Counted from the stretch's first letter, positions 26,922-36,888 are shown. The stretch is DNA of 64,000 nt from an unicellular cyanobacterium SU3 (GCA_002172675.1 NETF01000043.1:23566-87565), one strand, 5' to 3'. The notes: generated from the letters alone by a model not told the origin. Made by a program: numbers and translations.

Positions 26922-27481
26922 ACAATTAATAATTAATTGAGTATAAACATAGGGGAGGAAATAATTAAACATAGTGTATAGCTTATGATTAATGACATTT
27001 CTAAATCATAAACTATGTATTTTTCTCCCAATTTTCAGATTAACTTATTTTGTCTTCTGATTTTGTTGATTAATTGTTGTTGCAATGTATCCGGAAGGAT
27101 AGTTAGGAAAAGGGACAATATCAGCAATAACAAAAACAATCGCAGCAGCAATCATGAATCTAACAAAAACAGTCATAATATAAGTCTCTACGTAGTTATC
27201 TTTACACTGTCTCACGAATATAGCTCTGTTATCTTCACCTAATAGGGTTAAACTTTAAGTACCTGGACAAAAATAAACATTACTCTGAAGTGAGCGGGGG
27301 AGTGGGGAGCGAAGGGAGCAGGGAAAGCGCACCTTAAGGGGTTACGGCTTATTTACATTTCTTAAGACAGTTAACTATATTTATGTCCGACTACTTAATA
27401 ACTATAGCTGAGTGCTTTTTTAATGTTTGAAAACCCGATCAAGGTTACTTTTGCAGAAAAAATCATCAGTTTTTAGGATAA
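26922..27481. other. 560-base gap between the YggT and TspO-like genes
   Basis: Contains a possible 43-codon minus-strand gene at 27045-27176 (listed separately). A plus-strand frame at 27015-27242 lies opposite it and looks like its shadow. A G-rich stretch with GGGGGAG and GGGGAGCGAAGGGAG is at about 27296-27325. No hairpin terminator is evident. Confidence 0.5.
27045..27176 (-). CDS. possible 43-residue single-helix membrane protein
   Basis: A short frame with ATG at 27174-27176 and TAA at 27045. It reads MTVFVRFMIAAAIVFVIADI, then VPFPNYPSGYIATTINQQNQ and a KTK end. That is a plausible single-pass membrane protein, with a hydrophobic helix at 3-22 followed by a Pro/Tyr segment and a polar tail. 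A GAGA sequence lies a few bases upstream of the ATG, a weak ribosome-binding site. No family is recognised. The hydrophobicity pattern and position in an otherwise empty gap are the only support. Confidence 0.4.
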   Translation of the reverse strand: MTVFVRFMIAAAIVFVIADIVPFPNYPSGYIATTINQQNQKTK

Positions 27482-28258
27482 TTATTGGCTTTCTCTATTT
27501 AACTCTCGTTTTAGGGGATATAAAGGTTCACAACCATTTAACCGCCAAATACTATAAACGAGAATACAAGCAACAGTGATCCAAATAAGCGACGGAGCAA
27601 GTAATAAACCAGCTAATAAAGCAGTTTGCCAATACAAAATAGTGACAACAATAGCTGATAACCACGGTCCCATAATCACCACAGGGACGGCTGCGCCTAA
27701 TTTTCCCTCAACTGTGAAAATAGTATTCCAAGTATCTCCTAATGCTAGGTGAATGACAAAAGCAATTAAGGGAACCGCTAGGAAATTTTCATCAACCGCT
27801 TGCCACACCAGCACAGAAGAAATTACCCTTAACACTCCAATAGTCATCCAAATGATAGGAAATGCTAAGGGAGGAGGAGCCCAGTTGGGTCGAGTGACTT
27901 GTTGATATCTTCCACTACTACGAGTGTTATCTAATGGTGAAAACAGCCGAGAACGAAGGGTCAATACTGCAAAGAAGACAATAGCGATCCCACGGGGATC
28001 TCGCCAAGGCGAGTGCGCTGTTGGCAACCAACTCGGACTATTCTCTAATATCGGTTGGTTAGTCACCCATTCCATCCCATATAAAGCTAACACCATCAAG
28101 ACAATTTGTATAACAGTACCACCAAGATAAATGAATACAGCTTTGCCATCCAATTCTTGAGTATTAATATTTGCAGTATTTGATGGTGATGGGTTTTTAA
28201 CTCCCATGACAGAATTGACCACATTTTCAACTCTATTGGTTGAGTTTGATTGACTCAT
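27482..28258 (-). CDS. TspO/MBR-like membrane protein
   Basis: 258 residues with five or six membrane helices. The C-terminal 150 residues resemble the TspO/MBR (tryptophan-rich sensory protein) family: RPNWAPPPLAFPIIWMTIGV, then ALGDTWNTIFTVEGKLGAAV in place of the family ALNxxWxxxFF segment, GPWLSAIVVTILYW, and LAPSLIWITVACILVYSIWRLN. TspO proteins bind tetrapyrroles and stress ligands. The N-terminal 100 residues are an extension with one extra helix (VFIYLGGTVIQIVLMVLALYG) not found in standard 160-residue TspO. It lies 22 bases downstream of a membrane/HTH gene, so the two are probably one operon. Confidence 0.72.
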   Translation of the reverse strand: MSQSNSTNRVENVVNSVMGVKNPSPSNTANINTQELDGKAVFIYLGGTVIQIVLMVLALYGMEWVTNQPILENSPSWLPTAHSPWRDPRGIAIVFFAVLTLRSRLFSPLDNTRSSGRYQQVTRPNWAPPPLAFPIIWMTIGVLRVISSVLVWQAVDENFLAVPLIAFVIHLALGDTWNTIFTVEGKLGAAVPVVIMGPWLSAIVVTILYWQTALLAGLLLAPSLIWITVACILVYSIWRLNGCEPLYPLKRELNRESQ

Positions 28259-28280
28259 TTTTCTCTCTCAATTTTGCGTT

Positions 28281-29183
28281 TCACAAGTAACGTTTTTCAG
28301 GATCAACAGGAATAAAGACCTTAGACTTCCGTAGATATTTCCAAGCAATACCATCGGGATCTTTACTTTGACTCCATTCAGCAAAACTAGCATCTCTTTT
28401 ACGACGGCCAATGGTACTAGGGGTTATATCAAGTCGTTTGGCTAAATCGGATTGAATAAGGGTAAATTGCTCTTTTTTCTCGGTATCATTAGAGGTATCT
28501 TGAGCTTGACTCTCTGTGTCTGTTCCTGATGAAGTTTCATCAGTGGGAAGGGTAGGCGTTGAGGGTGTTGGTGAAGGAGAAGAAACAGTCTGACTCGGTT
28601 GATTTTGCTGTTCTCGTTCTTCTTTAATAGCGGCTAATTGAGCAAAAGGACTGGATAAAGATGAGGTAGAGGACGAGTCAGAGGGAGAAGATTCAACTTG
28701 ATTACTTTGAGGGATATCAATATCATCCTCATCATCGTCGTCCATCTCGAAGGTTTCAGGTTCTTCAGGTTCTTCTGCCATTGGTTCGCTATCATCTAGG
28801 ATACTGCCCAATGTACTGGCCGTAATGAAATAATATACCTTTCCCTGTTCAGGTAACTCCCTAGACGTTGCACTAAATTCTTCAGCCTTTCTAGCTAAAA
28901 AACGTTTCGCGCTACCTGCACTTAAATTAGCTTTGAGGGATAAATCCATCGCAGTGATTTGTCCCTGGTTTTCTTTGAGTAATTGATTAAAAATCGGGTT
29001 AATTTTTGCACTCCACTGTTGCCATTGATAATTGTCCACCAGTTTCCAGACAATAATTAAGGCAATAAATCCTAATACCCACATCCAAGCTTTGTAAAGA
29101 AGGACGATCACTGCAGCAAGGGGAAGGATTAGAATCAAAAAGGCGGCCGGGGTTGGATTACCATCGAATACTTTTCCAGTCAT
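28281..29183 (-). CDS. membrane-anchored protein with C-terminal HTH-like segment
   Basis: 300 residues, not a family I recognise. There are two adjacent membrane helices at about 13-47 (FLILILPLAAVIVLLYKAWM, WVLGFIALIIVWKL). Next comes a winged-helix-like part at about 70-130 (GQITAMDLSLKANLSAGSAK, FLARKAEEFSA, KVYYFITAST). An acidic, Ser/Pro/Thr-rich linker follows at about 135-235. The last part is a helix-turn-helix-like segment (FTLIQSDLAKRLDITPSTIG, RRKRDASFAEWSQSKDPDG). This layout suggests a membrane-tethered DNA-binding or adaptor protein. It lies 22 bases upstream of the TspO-like gene. Confidence 0.75.
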   Translation of the reverse strand: MTGKVFDGNPTPAAFLILILPLAAVIVLLYKAWMWVLGFIALIIVWKLVDNYQWQQWSAKINPIFNQLLKENQGQITAMDLSLKANLSAGSAKRFLARKAEEFSATSRELPEQGKVYYFITASTLGSILDDSEPMAEEPEEPETFEMDDDDEDDIDIPQSNQVESSPSDSSSTSSLSSPFAQLAAIKEEREQQNQPSQTVSSPSPTPSTPTLPTDETSSGTDTESQAQDTSNDTEKKEQFTLIQSDLAKRLDITPSTIGRRKRDASFAEWSQSKDPDGIAWKYLRKSKVFIPVDPEKRYL

Positions 29184-29304
29184 AATTTCTGGTGTTCTCT
29201 AGAAGTAATTGGCAAAACTGATGTTATTATGCACTACTGTTTCACCATTTATAAATATATTATTGTCAAAGAACTCTATATTATCAGGATTTGGTGTTTT
29301 TATC

Positions 29305-29508
29305 CTAGAAACGACGGGTGACAGAAATACCATAAAAAATCCCCAAGAAAATCGAGATGGTCATCAAAAGTAAGATAACGCTTCCTGAAATAAAACCTAA
29401 AATACCTAATCCCCTTAAAATATAGGTCGTTAGAGTGATTAGTACAGATATCATCAAAGCTATGGTAATAGGGGAAAGTTTGGATAAAGTTGATTTGCTC
29501 ATTAGCAT
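29305..29508 (-). CDS. small two-helix membrane protein
   Basis: 67 residues. Two hydrophobic segments (about 14-34 and 38-60) are joined by a Gly-rich turn, and the protein ends in a basic tail (VTRRF). Proteins like this are common in cyanobacterial genomes and have no assigned role. The second methionine (residue 3) is an equally good start. It lies 121 bases upstream of the membrane/HTH gene on the same strand. Confidence 0.65.
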   Translation of the reverse strand: MLMSKSTLSKLSPITIALMISVLITLTTYILRGLGILGFISGSVILLLMTISIFLGIFYGISVTRRF

Positions 29509-29817
29509 TTAAGGATTAGACTCACAGCGGAGATAGTTGGGGAGATCATTACAATAACTGAATCTTATCTTAATAAGACTCACTAAAATCATCTAGATTG
29601 TCCCTTATCTCATCCTTGATAATTATTCCCCTGGTAGCGATCGCGGATTAATTTCTTCAAGGAGAAATGGATTGCAAACCTTATCTCGTCAGAATTTTAC
29701 TACCTCTAAGTTAGTTGAGTGTTGGGTTGAGTAACGAAACCCAACACAATAAGAGATTATTCCATCTAACTTTTCCTTGATATTTGCGATCGCATCGACG
29801 ACTAAACCAACTTTTAA
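29509..29817. other. 309-base gap with HIP1 sites and a palindromic repeat
   Basis: Holds two HIP1 sites (about 29639 and 29787) and the inverted repeat GTTGGGTT...AACCCAAC at 29721-29745. I see no gene. Confidence 0.5.
29721..29745. repeat. dispersed GTTGGGTT/AACCCAAC inverted repeat
   Basis: GTTGGGTT (29721-29728) pairs with AACCCAAC (29738-29745). Related sequences with GAAACCCAAC or TTGGGTTTCGTT occur at about 30303-30323, 36484-36512 and 50327-50350. Confidence 0.6.
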
Positions 29818-30144
29818 TTAAACAAAGCTTAGGTTTACTGGTTGTTTGGGGAGACGCGACTCTAACTCCGTTGTAGGAACATCTTTGCTTACTGTCTCGA
29901 AGCGCAGATCGTTCATCCAGACTTGTCCGGTTCCCCCTAAAAGTAACCCAAAGGCAACCTTCTGACTTTTTTCTGGAACTTCGAGAACAACGTCATATCG
30001 TTTCCAATCCGTTGTGCCTTTTACTGCCCTGTCTTGCATATTATCAAAACTGACAGCGTGCTGGTCTTGTGCATCAACCCGCATCCACAAACCAGACCAA
30101 CCTTTGATCGCTTCACTCTTGAGATTGGCTGAAAAGCGGACGCG
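29818..30144 (-). pseudogene. 5'-truncated remnant of a GTGQVW-motif beta-sandwich protein
   Basis: The frame from the ATG at 30090 gives 90 residues, but similarity-like sequence continues upstream in frame (RVRFSANLKSEAIKGWSGLW) until a TAG at 30145-30147. The protein has therefore lost its N-terminal part. The remaining segment (FDNMQDRAVKGTTDWKRYDV, VAFGLLLGGTGQVWMNDLRF) looks like a ligand-binding beta-sandwich that I have seen attached to regulators or as a stand-alone protein; I cannot name it firmly. Copies of the GTTGGGTT repeat family lie on both sides, suggesting rearrangement. Confidence 0.6.
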
Positions 30145-30508
30145 CTATAATTACGTTTTAATTCTACGACCTTATAATAATTCAACATGAAACTTGTTGT
30201 ACTACAAAATTTAAAAATCTTTACTTTAGTGCGATCTCGAAGAAATCCGCTTTGCGGTGCGCTGATCTCGTAAATTAGGTTGAGGCTTGGCCTGAGGGAT
30301 AGTCGAAGGAAACGAAACCCAACAAGATAAAAGATTATTCGATATTTTTTAAAATAAAAATTGCTGATTTATTTAGAAAATACTTCTTGCGGTAGATTAT
30401 ATTCACTACAAATCCCAAGTAGTATCTAAGTAAATAAATATGCGTTTTTTGAAGTACTTTATAAAACACATTTAAGTTTAGTTTTTTGTCGAGAATAAGT
30501 ATTTATTA
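30145..30508. other. gap between remnant and OB-fold lipoprotein gene
   Basis: Contains a GC-rich hairpin CCGC-TTT-GCGG near 30247 flanked by ATCTCG sequences, then at about 30303-30323 a GTCGAAGGAAACGAAACCC motif shared with 50327. The last 130 bases are AT-rich and probably hold a promoter. No gene seen. Confidence 0.45.
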
Positions 30509-30511
30509 GTG

Positions 30512-31363
30512 ATGTCAAACTTAAATAAGTATAGCTTTTACTTACCTAAAAAAGCAGGACTCTACCTCGGTAGCATTGCGCTTGGTATAACAACATTATT
30601 TCTTCCTGGTTGCCAAGGTGCCGACGAAATTGAACAAGGAAGAACCAATGTCACCACCGAAGACCTCGCTACAGATGATTTACAAGGAGCGACAGGGGCA
30701 GGAGGCGAAGAAATTGTTGTTGGACAAGAAGTGACGATTCGCGCTCCGATTCAAGAAGAAATCAGCGATCAAGCCTTTCTAGTGCAAGCAGAAGATGGCA
30801 CTAATGTGCTTATCATTAACTCCCCTGGAACACCCGTTACTCTTCCTGCCGATGATACTCCCATTCAAGTGACAGGAGAAGTGGTAACATTTGTCATCGC
30901 TGATGTCGAAACTGATTATGGTTTGGATCTTGATGATGAGTTGTTTGTAGACTACGAAACCGAGCCTGCCATTGTCGCTGAATCGATTGCCCTTGCACCG
31001 ACTCCTGAACAGTTAGCCCAAGGAGATGCTCAACCCTTCTACGATCAAGTGATTGCGGTAGAAGGAGATGTGGGCGGTATCATCTCTTCGAATACCTTCG
31101 CATTATACGAAGAAGGTTGGATTGATGACATGGGACTACTGGTTATCGGGGTTGACCAAGCCTTAAAGGCAGAAAATATTGCTTTAGAAGAAGGAGAAAA
31201 TGTGACAGTTACTGGTCGATTAAGGGATTTTGATCTGGCTGTTTTAGAACAGGAATATAATTTAGGTTTAGATGAAGAACAAGCAGCCGATTTTGAAGCA
31301 AGATATACCAATAGACCTGTTATTGTCGCCGAAGAAGTCTTCCCTTCGGCAGTAGAAGATTAA
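30512..31363 (+). CDS. probable lipoprotein with duplicated OB-like domain
   Basis: 283 residues from ATG 30512 (a GTG lies one codon earlier). A long N-terminal signal region ends in TTLFLPGCQG, a good lipobox (Leu-Pro-Gly-Cys). The mature part is very acidic and contains two copies of a domain of about 95 residues. Both end alike: VTGEVVTFVIADVETDYGLD, then YETEPAIVAESIALAP in copy 1; VTGRLRDFDLAVLEQEYNLG, then YTNRPVIVAEEVFPSA in copy 2. The strand pattern suggests an OB fold like those of small bacterial periplasmic proteins. Function unknown; it may be membrane-surface bound. Confidence 0.8.
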   Translation: MSNLNKYSFYLPKKAGLYLGSIALGITTLFLPGCQGADEIEQGRTNVTTEDLATDDLQGATGAGGEEIVVGQEVTIRAPIQEEISDQAFLVQAEDGTNVLIINSPGTPVTLPADDTPIQVTGEVVTFVIADVETDYGLDLDDELFVDYETEPAIVAESIALAPTPEQLAQGDAQPFYDQVIAVEGDVGGIISSNTFALYEEGWIDDMGLLVIGVDQALKAENIALEEGENVTVTGRLRDFDLAVLEQEYNLGLDEEQAADFEARYTNRPVIVAEEVFPSAVED

Positions 31364-31454
31364 TTGAGTGTTGTATAGGCTAAACACAACGGGAAAAAGA
31401 GTTTGATTAAAAGTCACTTTTACTCAATTGTCAAAACAAAAATAAGGAGAAAAT

Positions 31455-32204
31455 ATGATACAGCAAAAAGAAGTTATCCGCGAAGAACATACCAATATCG
31501 TCAACCAAACCGATATTCATTATAAACGTGCTGTCGGTGTTTATAAAAGCCGAGAAGACATTGAAGCTGTGCTTAAGGCAATCAAAGATTCTGGCTATGA
31601 TATGAATCGCGTTTCTTTGATGACCCGTCATATCGATGATATTGAAGGGGCAAAAGAAGTTACCGAAGAGCATGGCAACGAAGCAAAAGAAGGAGCGGCA
31701 GCCGGTGCAACCTCTGGAACAGTCATCGGTGGTGTGGGTGGCTTTTTAGTCGGGGTTGGTGTGTTAAGTATTCCTGGTATTGGTCCCCTTTTGGCTGCAG
31801 GGGTTGAAATTTCCGCACTCGCATCCACTGCTGCCGGTGCAGGAATTGGTGCTGCAACCGGAGGAATTATTGGTGCTTTGGTTGGTTTAGGTATTCCTGA
31901 AGAGAAAGCCAAAGTTTATGAAGACCGCATCAAAGGTGGGGATCACTTACTGATGGTCAGTGGTAACGACGAACAGCTTGAGCAAGTTACGTCAATCATG
32001 CAAGATCACCATGTCGAAGAGTTTGACATCTATCCTGCTCACGATCTTGATGAAACCACGGGTGCGCCGAAGACAGAGCAAGTCGAAGCCGTTGAGACTG
32101 ATGATCACAAAGTTGCGACTACCGAAGCCAAGGACATAGACGCGGACTCTGAGGCAGAGGTAGTGATTGTAGACAAAAGGAATGAAAGAGATAAGGTTCA
32201 CTAG
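31455..32204 (+). CDS. stress-type protein with YflT/GSP17M-like domain and glycine zipper
   Basis: 249 residues. The N-terminal part (RAVGVYKSREDIEAVLKAIK, SGYDMNRVSLMTRH) resembles the YflT/general-stress-protein-17M fold. It is followed by long Gly/Ala-rich helices of glycine-zipper type (about 80-145, GATSGTVIGGVGGFLVGVGV, GAGIGAATGGIIGALVGLGI) that could insert in a membrane. A second alpha/beta part (YEDRIKGGDHLLMVSGNDEQ) and an acidic tail complete it. AAGGAG precedes the ATG by a few bases. It converges with groEL and shares a bidirectional terminator. A stress role is inferred from the fold. Confidence 0.8.
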   Translation: MIQQKEVIREEHTNIVNQTDIHYKRAVGVYKSREDIEAVLKAIKDSGYDMNRVSLMTRHIDDIEGAKEVTEEHGNEAKEGAAAGATSGTVIGGVGGFLVGVGVLSIPGIGPLLAAGVEISALASTAAGAGIGAATGGIIGALVGLGIPEEKAKVYEDRIKGGDHLLMVSGNDEQLEQVTSIMQDHHVEEFDIYPAHDLDETTGAPKTEQVEAVETDDHKVATTEAKDIDADSEAEVVIVDKRNERDKVH

Positions 32205-32277
32205 ATTTAGCCACAAATCTTAATCTAGCTATGAGTTGAGTAGACTTGTATCCATACTGTATTTTCATACACAATAC

Positions 32278-32308
32278 AAAGCCCCGTCCTTATCAGGACA
32301 GGGCTTTT
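32278..32308. terminator. bidirectional terminator between the stress-protein gene and groEL
   Basis: AAAGCCC pairs with GGGCTTT and GTCCT with AGGAC around a TATC loop, with one C/A mismatch in a 13-bp stem. A/T runs on both sides suit both converging transcripts. Confidence 0.85.
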
Positions 32309-32333
32309 AGCTTAGTTTAGATTACTATTACTT

Positions 32334-33959
<1,626 letters not shown>

Positions 33960-34032
33960 TTATGCCTCTTTTTGGTCGATTCTGAAAGGGATAAATAAAG
34001 GGATGAGATAATGATTTGCTTAATTCGGATAT

Positions 34033-34344
34033 TTAAGCAACGGAGGCTAAGATGTCTTTTTCGGATAGGAGTACATAATCATCTCCAGAGAGTTTGACAT
34101 CAGTACCAGCATATTTGGAGTAAAGAACTTTGTCGCCGACTTTGACATCTAATTCAGAACGACTGCCATCATCGTTACGCTTTCCCGGACCAACGGCTAC
34201 AACTTCACCAATTTGGGGCTTTTCTTGAGCGTTATCGGGAAGTAAAATCCCTCCTGCGGTTTTTTCTTCGGCGGGACTAACTTTAACAAAAACGCGGTCG
34301 CCGAGGGGTTTAACGGTAGAAACGTTGATACTAATTGCTGCCAT
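34033..34344 (-). CDS. groS: 10 kDa co-chaperonin GroES
   Basis: 103 residues. [32 protein letters not shown] contains the conserved beta-strand and the mobile loop that contacts Gro[18 protein letters not shown] is also typical. GGAGGA lies eight bases before the ATG. It heads the groESL operon. Confidence 0.98.
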   Translation of the reverse strand: MAAISINVSTVKPLGDRVFVKVSPAEEKTAGGILLPDNAQEKPQIGEVVAVGPGKRNDDGSRSELDVKVGDKVLYSKYAGTDVKLSGDDYVLLSEKDILASVA

Positions 34345-34395
34345 GGACGAATCCTCCTGATGTTGATAATGGGATCGAGGGCTTTGTTTCCAACT

Positions 34396-34422
34396 TTAGC
34401 ACTCTTCCCTTCCGAGTGCTAA
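34396..34422 (-). promoter_or_regulatory. CIRCE operator of groESL
   Basis: TTAGCACTC (34396-34404), nine bases, then GAGTGCTAA (34414-34422): a perfect match to the CIRCE inverted repeat bound by HrcA. It lies 52 bases upstream of the groES start and overlaps the likely -10 element. The hrcA gene is at 12222-13313. Confidence 0.95.
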
Positions 34423-34450
34423 TTTAGCTAAATAAGGGTAGTCATGGCAA
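34421..34450 (-). promoter_or_regulatory. likely groESL promoter
   Basis: On the minus strand, TTGCCA (34450-34445) and TAAATT (34426-34421) are spaced by 18 bases. The -10 box runs into CIRCE, so bound HrcA would block it. Box matches are by eye. Confidence 0.5.
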
Positions 34451-34456
34451 CTATTC

Positions 34457-34686
34457 CTAGGGTACGGGTTCCCGAACTTTTATTGATAATAACTTTTCTA
34501 ATTCCTGTAAATCTTGGTTAATTTCTGTTTCTAATTCTCTTAAATTTCCTAAAATAATGGACGGTGGATCATATTCAACTTCTTCGTATTCAATTTCTTT
34601 GTAACGATTAATCGATAAATCATAACTATTAGATTTTATCTCATCTTTTGGCACAAAAAATGCTTGACGTTTGCGATCGCTAAGAA
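34457..34686 (-). pseudogene. 3' remnant of a type I restriction-modification methylase gene (hsdM)
   Basis: The last 65 codons (to a GTG at 34654) plus a few upstream in-frame residues (SDRKRQAFFVPKDEIKSN) match the extreme C-terminus of HsdM: YDLSINRYKEIEYEEVEYDP, then a short helical tail with LRELETEINQDLQELEKLL. A whole HsdM is about 500 residues, so more than 85% is missing. The break coincides with a copy of the AAGTCCGTAG repeat at 34687-34720. No hsdS or hsdR is visible. A dead gene. Confidence 0.8.
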
Positions 34687-34720
34687 AAGTCCGTAGTCAA
34701 GACTTTAGCCGTGATGAAAC
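34687..34720 (+). repeat. dispersed palindromic repeat (AAGTCCGTAG family), copy 2
   Basis: AAGTCCGTAGTCAAGACTTT then AGCCGTGATGAAAC. It shares its first 15 bases with the inverted copy at 19161-19188 and sits at the break point of the hsdM remnant. Confidence 0.65.
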
Positions 34721-35182
34721 CAATGGTTTGGTTAAATGATTCAATTAACTCGACGATTGGACGGGGTGACAAGAACTGGGAAAAACGCGACAAATAAAGA
34801 TTTTAGAATCTGAATTGACTAAAAAATCAACTTTTACGATAAGTAGTGATGATAATTAAGTAATTTATGATAATCTAAGTTGATATAATGAAAGTGAAAA
34901 TTATCGACTTAATTTCTATCGGTTTTAATCCCAAAATTGGTTATACAATAACAGAAGTCCCAAGCTAAAATCCAACTTTTCCTAAACAAGATATTAAATA
35001 GGGTGTATTACAGTTTTCCTAAGATTTACTTTACAAATAGTCTCTAAAATAACCTGATAAAGTTTTTCTAAATTATCTTGAGACACTTTATCAATTTCTA
35101 ATTCAATTAATTTTTTAATTTCGATGATTAATATTCTTATCCGAACTCCGCTGTATAGCACGACGGAGTCGCTCTCCGAACC
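34721..35182. other. gap between hsdM remnant and LhgO gene
   Basis: AT-rich. On the minus strand at about 35001-35125 a frame reads LIIEIKKLIELEIDKVSQDN then LEKLYQVILETICKVNL, helix-like and possibly a remnant of a small protein, but it has no good start. A GC-rich stretch with ACTCCGCTG and GACGGAGTCGCTC at about 35146-35174 looks like an inserted repeat. No intact gene. Confidence 0.4.
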
Positions 35183-36367
35183 CTAAGAAGGAATTTGCGC
35201 TACGATATACTTACCAATTTCTAACGATGCCGTAGCAGCCGGAGAAGGTGCATTACAAACGTGCAAGGCCTGTTCATTTTGGATAATTAAGAAATCTTCC
35301 ACTAGCTTACCATCCATCCTCAACGCTTGGGCCCTAACTCCTGCTTCACAAGGGAGTATATCGTTATCCGTCACCTCCGGTATTAATTGCTGTAAACTCT
35401 TCACAAAAGCAGCCTTACTAAATGATCGCACCATTTCTTTTATCCCCTCATCGGCGTGTTTTGCGATCAGTCGCCAAAACCCAGGATAGGAAATCACTTC
35501 AGCCAACTCCCTCAGATTAAAATCAGTCTTTTTATACCCTTCTCGCTTCAAACTTAACACCGCATTGGGCCCGGCGTGAATACTTCCGTCGATCATTTTC
35601 GTAAAATGCACCCCCAAAAAGGGAAAATCAGGGTTAGGAACGGGATAAATGAGACTTTTGACCAGATAACGCTTTTCAGGGGTTAATTGATAATATTCAC
35701 CACGAAAGGGGACGATTTTCGCCTGGGGGTTCACTCCATCCAGTTGCGCCAGGCGATCGCTATATAACCCCCCACAATTTATAATCAGTTTAGCTTTAAT
35801 TTCCCCTTGATTGGTTTCTAACAGTTTATAATTATCACTATTTTTTATCTGCAAAACCTTAGTATTGAGTTTAATTTCTCCCCCTTGTTGTTCAATGATT
35901 TCTGCATATTTTTGACAAACTTTTTTATAGTCAGCAATGCCGGAAGTGGGAACATAAATGCCGGCTAAACAACTTACATAGGGTTCTTTTTCTTTCACTT
36001 CTTCTTGGGATATTTTCTTAACTTTTAAACCATTTTCTAAACCCTGTTTATACAAATTATCTAATAAGGGTAACTCCTTCTCTTTCGTAGCAACAATCAC
36101 CTTGCCACACACCTCATGAGGAAGATCATGCTTTTGGCAAAATTCCACCATTGACTGACTACCAGCGAGGGTAAACTTCGCTTTAAAACTGCCAGGTTTA
36201 TAATAAATTCCAGAATGTATTACCCCACTATTATGGCCGGTTTGATGAAAAGCGACTTGACTCTCTTTTTCAAGAATAACTAATGATGCAGTAGGAAACT
36301 TTTTTCCTAACATCATCGCCGTAGAAAGTCCGACAATACCTCCACCGATAACAGCAAAATCATACAT
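35183..36367 (-). CDS. lhgO: L-2-hydroxyglutarate oxidase (LhgO type)
   Basis: A 394-residue FAD-dependent oxidoreductase of the DAO superfamily. The N-terminus MYDFAVIGGGIVGLSTAMML is the FAD-binding GxGxxG. HQTGHNSGVIHSGIYYKPGS and CGKVIVATKEKELPLLDNLY are strong LhgO/L2HGDH signatures. FRGEYYQLTPEKRYLVKSLI, PVPNPDFPFLGVHFTKMIDG and CEAGVRAQAL follow in the usual order. It oxidises L-2-hydroxyglutarate to 2-oxoglutarate, repairing a by-product of central metabolism, and passes electrons to quinone in characterised members. Single gene, full length. Confidence 0.94.
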   Translation of the reverse strand: MYDFAVIGGGIVGLSTAMMLGKKFPTASLVILEKESQVAFHQTGHNSGVIHSGIYYKPGSFKAKFTLAGSQSMVEFCQKHDLPHEVCGKVIVATKEKELPLLDNLYKQGLENGLKVKKISQEEVKEKEPYVSCLAGIYVPTSGIADYKKVCQKYAEIIEQQGGEIKLNTKVLQIKNSDNYKLLETNQGEIKAKLIINCGGLYSDRLAQLDGVNPQAKIVPFRGEYYQLTPEKRYLVKSLIYPVPNPDFPFLGVHFTKMIDGSIHAGPNAVLSLKREGYKKTDFNLRELAEVISYPGFWRLIAKHADEGIKEMVRSFSKAAFVKSLQQLIPEVTDNDILPCEAGVRAQALRMDGKLVEDFLIIQNEQALHVCNAPSPAATASLEIGKYIVAQIPS

Positions 36368-36388
36368 AAGTTTATAATATTCAAATCA

Positions 36389-36512
36389 ATAGTAGGGTGG
36401 GTTAGACAGCTATCATCTAGGCTATCACAATAACATAAAAATCCGTCGTAACCCACCATCTTCGTGTGTTATGACAGGTAGTTTTTGGGTTTCGTTTCTC
36501 AACCCAACCTAC
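36389..36512. repeat. cluster of GTAGGGTGGGTTA and TTGGGTTTCGTT palindromic repeats
   Basis: Behind lhgO, GTAGGGTGGGTTA (about 36391) is answered by CGTAACCCACC (about 36450). Right after it, TTTTGGGTTTCGTTTCTCAA followed by CCCAACCTAC lies at 36484-36512. Both are short inverted repeats of types scattered through this window, and together they fill most of the gap. Confidence 0.6.
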
Positions 36513-36570
36513 TTTCATTATGTTTATGTTTTATCTTTTAAATGTTTTTTTATTCAGATAAAAATTAAAA

Positions 36571-36888
36571 TTAACTTTCAATTTCAGACTTCATCCGTTC
36601 TAACGTCATATTCATTTGATCAAACATTTGTTGAGGAGTCATGCCAAACTGTCCCAACTGAGTTTTTAACTGTTGAACTGTCATTTGTGCCATAAAATCT
36701 TCTGATAATTCAAAGCGTTTCATGAAAATTTTGTAACGTTCCATGAGTGCTTCCATTTGGTCGATAAACATTTTTTTACCCTCACGGTCAAATTTACCGT
36801 AGTCACCACCTAATTGTATCAAAGATTGATAATCTTCAAATAATTTCTTAGCTTCTTCTTGAACTACATCTGAATCAAAAAATCCCAT
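36571..36888 (-). CDS. DUF1825 family protein
   Basis: A 105-residue member of the cyanobacterium-specific DUF1825 family: MGFFDSDVVQEEAKKLFEDY, DREGKKMFIDQMEALMERYK, ELSEDFMAQMTVQQLKTQL and a Met/Gln-rich C-terminus. It is soluble and all-helical. Found across cyanobacteria; function not known. A useful marker of lineage. Confidence 0.93.
   Translation of the reverse strand: MGFFDSDVVQEEAKKLFEDYQSLIQLGGDYGKFDREGKKMFIDQMEALMERYKIFMKRFELSEDFMAQMTVQQLKTQLGQFGMTPQQMFDQMNMTLERMKSEIES

Noticed and set aside
27015..27242. 75-codon plus-strand frame between the YggT and TspO-like genes
   Set aside because: Cys/Asn/Ser-rich and opposite to a more plausible short membrane frame; looks like a shadow.
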